Below, piece after piece: positions 17,363 through 25,264 of a DNA stretch of 64,000 nucleotides. A program made the translations under genes and the position numbers. The stretch covers positions 1,984,001 to 2,048,000 of the forward strand of contig NZ_CP060388.1 of the NCBI RefSeq assembly GCF_014280435.1, given 5' to 3'. Below the pieces are notes generated by a model. It made no database searches and was not told the origin of the DNA. It worked only from the letters and a program-made list of their open reading frames with translations. Each line of letters starts with the position of its first letter. The stretch's first letter is position 1. The DNA is from Sphingobium sp. KCTC 72723 (GTDB taxonomy: Bacteria; Pseudomonadota; Alphaproteobacteria; Sphingomonadales; Sphingomonadaceae).

Positions 17363-17413
17363 CCCCTCCACCATCGGCTTCGCCGACAGTCCCCCTCCCC
17401 GTAGCGGAGAGGA
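17363..17413. repeat. sphingomonad-type C/T-rich intergenic repeat, copy 1
   Basis: The block CCCCTCCACC...CTTCGCCG...GTCCCCCTCCCC...GGAGAGGA sits just after the typA stop codon. It matches a second block at 38624-38674 in order and spacing: the same CCCCTCCACCA, a short CGGCTTCGCCG-type hairpin, then GTCCCCCTCCCC and a closing GGGAGG-type arm. It contains small inverted repeats and could fold as RNA. Dispersed repeats of this kind are familiar from sphingomonad genomes. Confidence 0.6.
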
Positions 17414-17414
17414 A

Positions 17415-19250
17415 TTAGGCCGCCTTGGAACGGCTCATGCGCTTGCGCTCGTTCGGGTCGAGATACCGCTTGCGCAGACGAATCGTCTTGGGCGTGACTT
17501 CGACCAGTTCATCGTCGTCGATATAGGCGATCGCCTGCTCCAGCGTCAGCTTCCATGGCGGGGTCAGGCGCACGGCGTCGTCCTTGCCGCTGGCGCGGAA
17601 GTTGGTGAGCGCCTTGCTCTTCATCGGGTTGACTTCCAGATCGTCGGGCTTGGCATTTTCACCGATGATCATGCCTTCGTAGAGCGCTTCGCCCACGCCG
17701 ACCATCAGGATGCCGCGTTCTTCGAGCGGACCCAGCGCATAGGCATTGGCTTCGCCCGCGCCGTTGGAGATCAGAACGCCATTCTTGCGGCCTTCGATCT
17801 TGCCCTTGTGGGGACCATATTTCTCGAACAGGCGGTTCATGATGCCGGTGCCGCGCGTGTCGGACAGGAATTCGCCATGATAGCCGATCAGGCCGCGCGA
17901 GGGCGCGGAGAAGGTGATGCGAGTCTTGCCGCCGCCCGACGGACGCATGTCGGTCATTTCCGCCTTGCGCAGGTTCATCTTCTCGACAACCGTGCCGGAA
18001 AATTCGTCATCGACGTCGATCATGACGGTTTCATATGGCTCGGTCTTGCCGCCATCTTCATCTTCACCGAACAGCACGCGCGGGCGGCTGATCGACAGTT
18101 CGAAGCCTTCGCGGCGCATGGTTTCGATCAGCACGCCCAGCTGCAATTCGCCGCGACCGGCGACTTCGAAGCTGTCCTTGTCGGCGCTTTCCGTAACCTT
18201 GACGGCCACGTTCGATTCGGCTTCGCGGGCCAGGCGGTCGCGGATCATGCGGCTCGTCACCTTGGTGCCTTCGCGGCCGGCCATGGGCGAATCGTTCACC
18301 GCAAAGCGCATCGACAGGGTTGGCGGATCGATCGGCTGCGCCTGGATCGGCACAGTGACCGACGTGTCGCAAATGGTGTTGGACACCGTGGCGACGGCCA
18401 GACCGGCGAGGCTGATGATGTCACCGGCCTGCGCTTCTTCGACCGGCACCCGCTCCAGACCCTGGAACGACATGATCTTTGACGCACGGCCGGTTTCGAT
18501 CACCTTGCCTTCCATGTCGAGGGCATGGATCGCCTGATTGACCTTCACCTTGCCGGACGTCACGCGCCCGGTCAGGATGCGGCCCAGGAAATTGTCGCGG
18601 TCGAGCAGCGTCACCAGGAAGGTGAAGGGCGCATCGACGTCCAGCGCTGGCGGCGGGACATGTTCGACGATCTTTTCGAACATCGGGATCAGCGTGCCGG
18701 AACGCGCCGATGGATCGTCGCTGGCATAACCGTTGCGGCCCGAAGCGTAGAGGACGGGGAAGTCGAGCTGTTCATCGGTCGCTTCGAGCGACACGAACAG
18801 GTCGAACACTTCGTCCAGCACTTCCTGAATACGTTCGTCGGGGCGATCGACCTTGTTGACGACGACGATCGGGCGCAGGCCAAGAGCAAGAGCCTTGCCG
18901 GTCACGAACTTGGTCTGCGGCATTGCGCCTTCCGACGAATCGACCAGCAGGATGACGCCGTCGACCATGGAGAGGATGCGTTCGACTTCACCACCGAAGT
19001 CGGCGTGGCCCGGCGTATCGACGATGTTGATGCGGACGGATTCGCCACCACCGGGAGGCGCCCACTCGACCGAGGTCGGCTTGGCCAGAATGGTGATGCC
19101 ACGTTCTTTTTCCAGATCGTTGCTGTCCATGGCGCGTTCTTCGACGCGCTGGTTGTCGCGGAACGTACCGGACTGACGGAACAGTTGGTCAACGAGAGTG
19201 GTCTTGCCGTGATCGACGTGCGCGATGATGGCGATATTACGCAGGGACAT
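17415..19250 (-). CDS. typA: ribosome-associated translational GTPase TypA/BipA
   Basis: A 611-residue translational GTPase. G1 is [10 protein letters not shown], the switch I region carries RGITI, G3 is [12 protein letters not shown] and G4 is NKVDR. EF-G-like domains II, III and V follow, and then the BipA-specific C-terminal domain. TypA binds ribosomes under stress and assists 50S assembly and translation. The ATG at 19250 is chosen ([17 protein letters not shown]), with AAGGC upstream; the frame runs to 19280. It is transcribed toward the 55-residue gene. Confidence 0.96.
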   Translation of the reverse strand: MSLRNIAIIAHVDHGKTTLVDQLFRQSGTFRDNQRVEERAMDSNDLEKERGITILAKPTSVEWAPPGGGESVRINIVDTPGHADFGGEVERILSMVDGVILLVDSSEGAMPQTKFVTGKALALGLRPIVVVNKVDRPDERIQEVLDEVFDLFVSLEATDEQLDFPVLYASGRNGYASDDPSARSGTLIPMFEKIVEHVPPPALDVDAPFTFLVTLLDRDNFLGRILTGRVTSGKVKVNQAIHALDMEGKVIETGRASKIMSFQGLERVPVEEAQAGDIISLAGLAVATVSNTICDTSVTVPIQAQPIDPPTLSMRFAVNDSPMAGREGTKVTSRMIRDRLAREAESNVAVKVTESADKDSFEVAGRGELQLGVLIETMRREGFELSISRPRVLFGEDEDGGKTEPYETVMIDVDDEFSGTVVEKMNLRKAEMTDMRPSGGGKTRITFSAPSRGLIGYHGEFLSDTRGTGIMNRLFEKYGPHKGKIEGRKNGVLISNGAGEANAYALGPLEERGILMVGVGEALYEGMIIGENAKPDDLEVNPMKSKALTNFRASGKDDAVRLTPPWKLTLEQAIAYIDDDELVEVTPKTIRLRKRYLDPNERKRMSRSKAA

Positions 19251-19403
19251 GGGATGCCTTCGGGATATGGGTTCGCCCACGCCGACACAAGGTCACGCAG
19301 AGGCTTCGGGCGCGCCCCTACAGGAATTGACGCGATGCGGCAAGGGCGGGGACCATTGACATGTTTGCGGACCCTGTACCGCACGGACAAGACTAACAAG
19401 TTT

Positions 19404-21098
19404 TCAGCCCTTTATCAGTTGTAACAGAGCGTCAACCGATCTGCGCAACACAATAATCGCGCCCCGCACAGCGGCGGAATCAGCCATCGCCGCGGTGCCA
19501 GAGGCAATGGCTAATATTCTTTCGTAAAAGCCGATCAAGCCAAACACCCACCGCGTCTTTGGCGTAATCCCTTCACCACCTTTGTCCGAGGGGGGCATGG
19601 TGGCCAACATTGAGGCCTGTATCTTCTGAGACTGAACCAAATCATCAAATGCCTTGGTTGTCATTCCCTCCGCAGATAGGGCAGACAGAGCATCACTCGC
19701 ATCCTGAACAGGGCGTGCCAGTCTTTCGCCCATGGCGATAGTCTCATCCACGGGCGTTTCCGCAAAGAAGCGCTCTCTTTTCTCCATCTTGGGAAAATGA
19801 CTCATCATCAGGCTATGCTGTTCAAAAAGGCTCTCGAAGAGATCTCCCAGCCCCTGCCCCCACAGATCAGCCTCTACAGAGCGAAACTCGACCTCGATCG
19901 CCGTGAAATGTGCCAACAACAGCCCAACGATTGGCTTGGTTGCTCGCTCCAGCAAATGATCACGATAACGCGATAGACAGGCGTTCACTACAGGCGGCGC
20001 ATTGGCAGGAAGCGCATCCATCAGCGCCTCGATAATCGAGCATAGGATGGTTGGGGCATCGTCCAATCCCGACCCTTGCTGAGGCTCGTCGAGATGGGCG
20101 TTGGGAACGATATCGATCCTGTTATGCCGTAAGATGATATCTGGACTTGCTGTGCGAGTCGCCTCCTCTTTCATCTCTTTGAGCGATCGTTTAGGCGAAA
20201 TATGTGTGACGGCACTAAGAACCGCCAAATGGCGTGCAGGCCTGCTGAGACCAACAATTGATTTGTAGACCACCTGCCGTGCAAGGGGATTGAGTTTAGT
20301 GGGCGCTATCATGATAGGCACAAGTTTGCCGAGACGTCCGCCGGGATCTTCATTATAAGCTGCAGCCCATTCCGCTTGGCAATGGTCCGACGCTTCATAT
20401 TCGGGTGAATATAGAGCAACGAGCCGCGCACTGCGAGACAAGGCTTTTTGCATTTCACGGACGAAATTCCGGCTTGCTTGGAAATCCTGATATTGAACTA
20501 TTGTCGTGTAACCGGCTGCGACAAGGATATCATTGATTTCCCGCGCCATCGCCTCATCTTTCGAGGCATAGCTGATGAAAAAGTCGCGATCTATTTCATC
20601 CTTCTCAAGCGTTACTTTTCCTACCCCGTGCGACAGGAAGGAAACCGCGTCCAACCGGGTAAAGCCCTGCTCTAGCATGAAGTGAGCTGCGTAACTTTCT
20701 CGTTCAGAAAAAAGGGAGATAACAACATTGGCGCCGGTGATTTCTGCTCTTCCACTTGACTGAACATGTAGTATCGCGCGCTGAATTACCCTCTGAAATC
20801 CACTTGTAGGACTGGGGTCCAAATCCGCACCGGCTGATATATCGACAACTAGAGAGGATAGTTCTTCATCGAGATAGGTTTGGACACGCTCGGTCAAGTA
20901 GGGAATATCAGCACCACAAGCCTGCATCATTTCATTGGCATGAGGATCATCGACCAAAGCGCCCAGCAAATGCTCCAAAGTTGCATATTCGTGCCGCCTA
21001 GTCTCGGCGCTAGCCAAGGCGCGATGCAAAGTCTGTTCGAGATCTGGGGAAAAACGCTGCCTGCTCTGCTTCACCTCTTTCTTAGGCGGCGTGGACAA
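19404..21098 (-). CDS. ClpA N-domain/TIR-domain fusion protein
   Basis: A 564-residue protein with three parts. Residues about 15-158 closely resemble the ClpA N-domain with both Clp repeats, including RRHEYATLEHLLGAL, MQACG, TSGFQRVIQRAILHVQSSGR, and LFSERESYAAHF ending in SHGVGK. Residues about 168-290 are a TIR domain starting RDFFISYASKDEAMA, with YSPEYEASDHCQAEW; Glu243 aligns with the catalytic Glu of NAD-cleaving TIRs. Residues about 345-564 are helical and unrecognised. No AAA+ modules are present. The start is TTG 21098 without a good ribosome site. GC is lower than the neighbours (one 60-base row counted at 47%), and an IS lies beyond the divergent small gene. Confidence 0.85.
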   Translation of the reverse strand: MSTPPKKEVKQSRQRFSPDLEQTLHRALASAETRRHEYATLEHLLGALVDDPHANEMMQACGADIPYLTERVQTYLDEELSSLVVDISAGADLDPSPTSGFQRVIQRAILHVQSSGRAEITGANVVISLFSERESYAAHFMLEQGFTRLDAVSFLSHGVGKVTLEKDEIDRDFFISYASKDEAMAREINDILVAAGYTTIVQYQDFQASRNFVREMQKALSRSARLVALYSPEYEASDHCQAEWAAAYNEDPGGRLGKLVPIMIAPTKLNPLARQVVYKSIVGLSRPARHLAVLSAVTHISPKRSLKEMKEEATRTASPDIILRHNRIDIVPNAHLDEPQQGSGLDDAPTILCSIIEALMDALPANAPPVVNACLSRYRDHLLERATKPIVGLLLAHFTAIEVEFRSVEADLWGQGLGDLFESLFEQHSLMMSHFPKMEKRERFFAETPVDETIAMGERLARPVQDASDALSALSAEGMTTKAFDDLVQSQKIQASMLATMPPSDKGGEGITPKTRWVFGLIGFYERILAIASGTAAMADSAAVRGAIIVLRRSVDALLQLIKG

Positions 21099-21149
21099 AT
21101 TCGATGTTAGCAGGATCGCTTTCCTGCGATCTGGTTGTTACCATTGGGA

Positions 21150-21320
21150 ATGACGCTGGAAGAAGAGAGCGAACGAGCTACGTCGATGCTGATTGGCAAG
21201 GTTGTCCGCCGTGTCATGCGCCACCGCGATGGAGAGGTGGTGATCGAATTTGAGGATGGCAGCCGATTTTTTGCGGATAGCGACAGCCCTCTCGAACTGT
21301 CCATCACCTTGGAGGAATAG
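21150..21320 (+). CDS. small beta-rich protein of unknown function
   Basis: A 56-residue protein starting at ATG 21150, or at TTG 21135 for 61 residues. After a short acidic N-terminus it reads GKVVRRVMRHRDGEVVIEFE followed by a DGSRFFADSD turn, a pattern of alternating hydrophobic and polar residues typical of a small beta-barrel or sheet. It is divergent from the ClpN-TIR gene, with about 50 bases between the starts, so the promoters overlap. I recognise no family. It could be a partner or immunity protein, or unrelated cargo; the ribosome site is weak. Confidence 0.55.
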   Translation: MTLEEESERATSMLIGKVVRRVMRHRDGEVVIEFEDGSRFFADSDSPLELSITLEE

Positions 21321-21404
21321 TATATGCGCCTTATGGCATTTTGGACGTCGATGCGATTGACGTAGCCCAAGAGGATTGATTCAAGGCTGCTTTTGGAGGC
21401 AGGT

Positions 21405-21839
21405 TTGAGCAGGGGCGATCTCACCGAAGCAGAATGGCGTGTTCTCAAGGGTCTGCTGCCCATTGACCCTGACAACCGCGGCCGAGGTAGACCTCCCGAG
21501 CAGAATCGTTCGATCATCAACGGCATTCTCTGGCGGCTCCGCTGCGGCGCTCCATGGCGCGACGTGCCACCAAAATATGGCAGTTGGAACACCATCTATC
21601 GGCGGTTCCGGCGCTGGAGCGAAGCAGGGGTTTGGGAGACCGTGGCAGTGACGCTCGCCGAGGTCATGGCGGACAGCCGCCACTACAGCATCGACAGCAC
21701 CACAGTCCGCGCCCATGTTTCGGCAGCGGGCGGAAAAGGGGGACTCATCGACGCGCTCTTGGCCGCTCGCGGGGCGGGTTCACCAGTAAGCTTCACTGCC
21801 TGGCAGATGCCCTCGGCCGACCGCTCGCCTTCCATCTGA
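21405..21839 (+). CDS. IS5-family transposase, orfA frame
   Basis: The N-terminal half of the transposase. It starts with LSRGDLTEAEWRVLKGLLP at TTG 21405, preceded by GGAGG, and continues through WRLRCGAPWRDVP and the first catalytic region DSTTVRAHVSAAG, where D is the first DDE aspartate. The useful reading of this frame ends near the A4G5 run at 21734-21742; beyond it the frame encodes unrelated residues to 21839. The product is presumed to be joined to the orfB frame by a -1 shift. Confidence 0.8.
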   Translation: MSRGDLTEAEWRVLKGLLPIDPDNRGRGRPPEQNRSIINGILWRLRCGAPWRDVPPKYGSWNTIYRRFRRWSEAGVWETVAVTLAEVMADSRHYSIDSTTVRAHVSAAGGKGGLIDALLAARGAGSPVSFTAWQMPSADRSPSI

Positions 21840-22186
21840 CGATCGGCGAGGCCGCAGATTGCAAAGCCTATGACGCCCTGATCGGCCTGCCCGAGCGTCC
21901 ACCTAAGGCTTTGCTCGCCGACAAAGGCTACGACGCTGACACGATCCGTGCCGACCTTGCCGAACGGAATATCGAAGCCGTCATCCCTGGCAGATCAAAC
22001 CGCCGCGTGAAAATCGAGCATGATCGGGCGCTCTACAAGCAGCGCAATCGCATTGAGCGCATGTTCGGGCAGCTCAAGATCAACCGCGCCATCGCCACCC
22101 GCTACGATCAACTGGCCAACAGCTTCCTCGGAATGGTCCATATAGCCGCCGCCAGATACTGGCTCAAATTTGTCCACGCCGCCTAG
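21743..22186 (+). CDS. IS5-family transposase, orfB frame
   Basis: The C-terminal half, in the -1 frame relative to orfA. It begins around THRRALGRSRGGFTSKLHC and carries LLADKGYDAD (second catalytic Asp), RNRIERMFGQLK with the catalytic Glu region, and the typical IS5 ending MVHIAAARYWLKFVHAA. The frame itself is open from 21554, but the upstream part is shadow. There is no start codon with a ribosome site at the junction, so expression probably needs frameshifting on the A4G5 run; alternatively the element is a broken copy. Confidence 0.8.
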   Translation, partial: THRRALGRSRGGFTSKLHCLADALGRPLAFHLTIGEAADCKAYDALIGLPERPPKALLADKGYDADTIRADLAERNIEAVIPGRSNRRVKIEHDRALYKQRNRIERMFGQLKINRAIATRYDQLANSFLGMVHIAAARYWLKFVHAA

Positions 22187-22374
22187 CCATAGCCTTTTTA
22201 TATCCACCCTTTACTCACATCAGAGCATGTCGGCCTGGACGGCCAAGATGGTCAAGCACAAAGACCCCTGCCCATGGGCAAAAGGATCGACTGTGAACGA
22301 CCGACACCCCCCTGCCATTATAGGCAAAGTGACGATTGCAGTGGCAACGTGGCGAGCGCCTGCCCTGCATAGAC

Positions 22375-22403
22375 TTGCGTATGTCCGTATTGCATACATA
22401 TAA
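22375..22403 (+). promoter_or_regulatory. putative sigma-70-type promoter for the telA operon
   Basis: TTGCGT at 22375-22380 and ATATAA at 22398-22403 are separated by 17 bases, 34 bases before the telA ATG. The region is AT-rich compared with its surroundings, and the spacer contains GTATG...CATAC, a partial inverted repeat that could be an operator. The assignment is by pattern only. Confidence 0.4.
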
Positions 22404-22437
22404 CAGCTTGACCCGCTGATGGCCATTGGGAGATGAT

Positions 22438-23655
22438 ATGGTTTCGACCGCGCCCACGAAGACTGCGACTGCTGATACGCTGAGCCTGACCGCGCCTGAT
22501 CCGGTGCCTGTGGTCGCGGCTGAAAAAGCCGCTGGCCTTGTGCCGATCGAAGATGAAAAACGGTCAAAGCTGGACGAGAAGGTCGATGCCTTCGTCGCAG
22601 ACCTGGTCGCGCAGGACGCCAATTCGCCGGAGTTCGGCGCGCGCGTCGATCAGCTGACCAATATGGGGCGCAAGGAAATCGCCGAGGCGGCGGGCCACTC
22701 CAATCGTTTCCTCGACCGGCCGGTGCGCGCGATGGACAGCGATACCAAGGTGGGTGCTGACCTGGCCGAATTGCGCCGCACGGTGGAGGATCTGGATCCG
22801 GGCAAGCGCGGAAACCTGCTCGCGCCCAAGAAGCTGTTTGGCATCATCCCGTTCGGTAACAAGATGCGCGACTATTTCGACGGCTATAAAAGCGCTCAGG
22901 GCCATATCAATTCCATCCTGGGGTCGCTGGCCAGCGGCAAGGACGTCCTGATCAAGGATAATGCCGCGATCGACGTGGAACGCCAGAATATGTGGGCGAC
23001 GATGGGCAGGCTGGAACAGATGGTCCATATCAGCAAGACCATGGACGCGCGGCTGGAAGCCAAGGCGCTCGAACTGGATTCGAGCGATCCGGCCAAGGCC
23101 AAGGCGATCCGCGACAGCGCGCTTTTCTACATCCGTCAGCGGACGCAGGATTTGCTGACGCAGATGGCGGTGACGGTGCAGGGCTATCTCGCGCTCGATC
23201 TGGTGAAGAAGAATAATATCGAACTGGTCAAGGGCGTGGACCGCGCCAGCACCACTACGGTCGCAGCGCTGCGCACGGCCGTGACGGTGGCGCAGGCGCT
23301 GGCCGGACAGCGGCTGGTGCTGGAACAGATCAGCGCGCTTAACGCGACCACCGCCAACATGATCGACCGCACCGGCGAACTGCTCAAGAGCCAGACCGCA
23401 CAGATTCACGAACAGGCCGCGTCCAGCACGATCCCGATCGAAACGTTGCAGCGCGCGTTCCAGAACATCTACGACACGATGGACAATATCGACGCTTTCA
23501 AGATGAAGGCGCTGGAAAATATGAAGACCACCGTGACCACCCTGTCGAGCGAAGTCGAAAAGTCGAAAGGCTATATCGCCCGCGCGCAGGGGCAGGCGCA
23601 GGCAGCGCAGGAAGTGCGCACGGACAACCCCCTGCTGAGCGCGATCGAGGGGTGA
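22438..23655 (+). CDS. telA: TelA/YaaN-type toxic anion resistance protein
   Basis: A 405-residue cytoplasmic, helix-rich protein of the TelA family. Recognisable parts are the LFGIIPFGNKMRDYFDGYKSA segment, long coiled-coil-like helices, and the C-terminal TTVTTLSSEVEKSKGYI. TelA proteins were linked to tellurite and antibiotic tolerance and often pair with an XpaC-like membrane protein; the biochemical role is not settled. The ATG at 22438 has GGGAG upstream. It is the first gene of an operon with the next gene 4 bases downstream, directly after the IS. Confidence 0.9.
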   Translation: MVSTAPTKTATADTLSLTAPDPVPVVAAEKAAGLVPIEDEKRSKLDEKVDAFVADLVAQDANSPEFGARVDQLTNMGRKEIAEAAGHSNRFLDRPVRAMDSDTKVGADLAELRRTVEDLDPGKRGNLLAPKKLFGIIPFGNKMRDYFDGYKSAQGHINSILGSLASGKDVLIKDNAAIDVERQNMWATMGRLEQMVHISKTMDARLEAKALELDSSDPAKAKAIRDSALFYIRQRTQDLLTQMAVTVQGYLALDLVKKNNIELVKGVDRASTTTVAALRTAVTVAQALAGQRLVLEQISALNATTANMIDRTGELLKSQTAQIHEQAASSTIPIETLQRAFQNIYDTMDNIDAFKMKALENMKTTVTTLSSEVEKSKGYIARAQGQAQAAQEVRTDNPLLSAIEG

Positions 23656-23659
23656 TGGC

Positions 23660-24370
23660 ATGAGCCGATCCGACCGCGTGCTGGCCGACGCCGAAGCCGT
23701 GCTGCGCCGCCATAGCGATCGCGGGCAAAGCCTGTCGACGCGCGCGCGGCAGCGGCGCAATGCGGGGCTTTTGCGCAAGGTCAAATATGCCTTCTGGGCG
23801 ATCCTTGCGGTGATATTGGGCAGCGCGGTCGCGGGCTTCGTACTGCCGCTTGGCACGACCGGGGTCATGATCGCGCTGGGGGTGCTGATCGCCGCGCTGT
23901 TGCTGATCGCGCTGATGCCGACGGAAAGCCGGGTCAGGACCGAAAAGCTGGCCGAAACCCCGTTGACTGCCCTGCCCCTCCAGACCGAAATCTGGCTGGA
24001 AAACCAGCGCAAGGCGCTGCCTGCGCCGGCCATCACGCTGGTCGACAGTATCGGCGTAAAGCTGGAAACGCTGGCGCCGCAACTGGAACGGTTGAACCCG
24101 CAGGACCCCGCCGCGCAGGATGTCCGCCGCCTGCTGGCCGATCATTTGCCCGAACTGGTAACAGGATACCATTCAATCCCCCAGCCCCTGCGCCGCGAGG
24201 AACGCAATGGCCGCGTGCCTGAGCAACAGCTGATCGACGGGCTGGGCGTCATCGACGCGGAAATCGCGCGGATGAGCGAGCAACTGGCCAGCGGCGACAT
24301 CGACAAGCTGGCGACGCAGAACCGCTTTCTGGAACTGAAATATCAGGAGGCGAAGGCATTGGGGCAATAG
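23660..24370 (+). CDS. XpaC-like membrane partner of TelA
   Basis: A 236-residue protein. A basic N-terminus (to about 41) is followed by two membrane helices at about 44-62 and 66-86, then a soluble helical domain ending in DKLATQNRFLELKYQEAKAL. The order after telA and the topology match the XpaC family, whose Bacillus members sit beside the TelA homologue YaaN. Similarity here is mainly in layout and the C-terminal helical pattern, so this is inference. Probable role: membrane anchor for TelA. It starts 4 bases after telA. Confidence 0.72.
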   Translation: MSRSDRVLADAEAVLRRHSDRGQSLSTRARQRRNAGLLRKVKYAFWAILAVILGSAVAGFVLPLGTTGVMIALGVLIAALLLIALMPTESRVRTEKLAETPLTALPLQTEIWLENQRKALPAPAITLVDSIGVKLETLAPQLERLNPQDPAAQDVRRLLADHLPELVTGYHSIPQPLRREERNGRVPEQQLIDGLGVIDAEIARMSEQLASGDIDKLATQNRFLELKYQEAKALGQ

Positions 24371-24385
24371 CCCCGTCCTTCCGCC

Positions 24386-24541
24386 ATGATCCATCTTACC
24401 CTTATCATCGTCGATTTCCTGACCGGGCTGCTGGCGGCGGGCGCATGGGCGCTGGCCAGCGCTGGCGGCGCGATCGCGGCGGCGCTGGGTGGCGGCTGGA
24501 TCGGCCTGTCGTTATTCAGAAAATGGCGGCGACGGAGGTAG
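24386..24541 (+). CDS. predicted small membrane protein, 51 residues
   Basis: A short frame from ATG 24386 to TAG at 24539-24541. The product has two hydrophobic helices, about 4-24 and 26-43, and ends in the basic tail RKWRRRR. It follows the XpaC-like gene by 15 bases on the same strand and ends one base before the stop of the convergent methyltransferase gene. The ribosome site is weak. Co-transcription with telA is plausible; function is unknown. Confidence 0.42.
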   Translation: MIHLTLIIVDFLTGLLAAGAWALASAGGAIAAALGGGWIGLSLFRKWRRRR

Positions 24542-25264
24542 CTAGTCCCTGAACGCGCAGGGAATGATGCTCGCCGGGTCGGGCCGGGCGGCGATCCGGC
24601 GGAAACGGGCAAGATAGCCACCCGCCGTCGGCTTGGGGATCAATTCTTCCATGCGAAAGCCCATGGCGGCCAGCTCGCACGCCAGAAGGCGCGGCGGCGT
24701 GCCATGCTGGTCGGTCGGACGATCGGCATCGACCACGATCAGCTCGCCCCCTTTTTTTAGTGCCGGGCTGAGGTGCCACAGGAAAGCGTAAGGCTCGGCA
24801 ATTTCATGATACATATGGACCATCAGGATGCGGTCGAAACTGTTTTCCGGCAGGCGCGGATCTTCCGCCACGCCCAGCTTCACACTGACATTGTCCCATT
24901 TTTCGCGCGTGATGCGCCGCGACAGCGCCTCGATCACTTCGGGCATGATATCCTCGGCCAGCACGCGGCCCTTCTTGCCGACGCGCCGGGCCAGCCGGAC
25001 GGTATAATAGCCCTCGCCCGCGCCAATATCGGCCACCGTCATACCAGGGCGGATGCCCGCCCGGTCCATGATATCCTCCGCCTCGTTCACCCGATCGCGC
25101 GCTTCCTCGCTCGACCAGCGAGTCGACACGATCGGTGCGACCGGGCGATCGGCCTGGGGGAAGGGCGCAGCGGCAGACGAGCGCGCCGACCCGTTCCCCG
25201 GCGACAGCGCGTCGCAGGCAGCCAGCAGGACCATTACCCCTGCCAAAGCCACCCGCATCGTCAT
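24542..25264 (-). CDS. class I SAM-dependent methyltransferase with lipoprotein signal
   Basis: A 240-residue protein. The N-terminus is hydrophobic and ends in the lipobox-like LLAAC near residue 17, followed by a Ser/Ala-rich spacer. The methyltransferase fold has motif I VADIGAGEGYYTVRLA and post-motif residues FDRILMVHMYHEI, close to the exported methyltransferases found in sphingomonads and Caulobacter. SAM is cytoplasmic, so an exported SAM enzyme is puzzling. The ATG at 25264 overlaps the prfB stop (TGATG), so it is translationally coupled to release factor 2. Confidence 0.85.
   Translation of the reverse strand: MTMRVALAGVMVLLAACDALSPGNGSARSSAAAPFPQADRPVAPIVSTRWSSEEARDRVNEAEDIMDRAGIRPGMTVADIGAGEGYYTVRLARRVGKKGRVLAEDIMPEVIEALSRRITREKWDNVSVKLGVAEDPRLPENSFDRILMVHMYHEIAEPYAFLWHLSPALKKGGELIVVDADRPTDQHGTPPRLLACELAAMGFRMEELIPKPTAGGYLARFRRIAARPDPASIIPCAFRD

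Larger units (their letters stand above)
21374..22221 (+). mobile_element. IS5-family (IS427-like) insertion sequence
   Basis: An element of about 848 bases with a DDE transposase in two overlapping frames. Candidate ends are GATTGATTCAAGG on the left and its imperfect inverted partner CCTTTACTCACATC on the right. AGAG occurs immediately outside both ends (21370-21373 and 22222-22225), a possible 4-base target duplication. Ends were set by eye, so they may be off by a few bases. Size and the orfA/orfB layout fit the IS427 subgroup of IS5. It lies between the small beta-rich gene and the telA operon. Confidence 0.8.

Noticed and set aside
17080..17374. Several 80-150 codon minus-strand frames below typA
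   Set aside because: They overlap the better supported 55-codon gene in other frames and have Arg-rich shadow composition.
22222..22437. Gap after the IS searched for an interrupted gene or tRNA target
   Set aside because: Joining the IS flanks does not restore a long frame, and no tRNA-like cloverleaf was seen.
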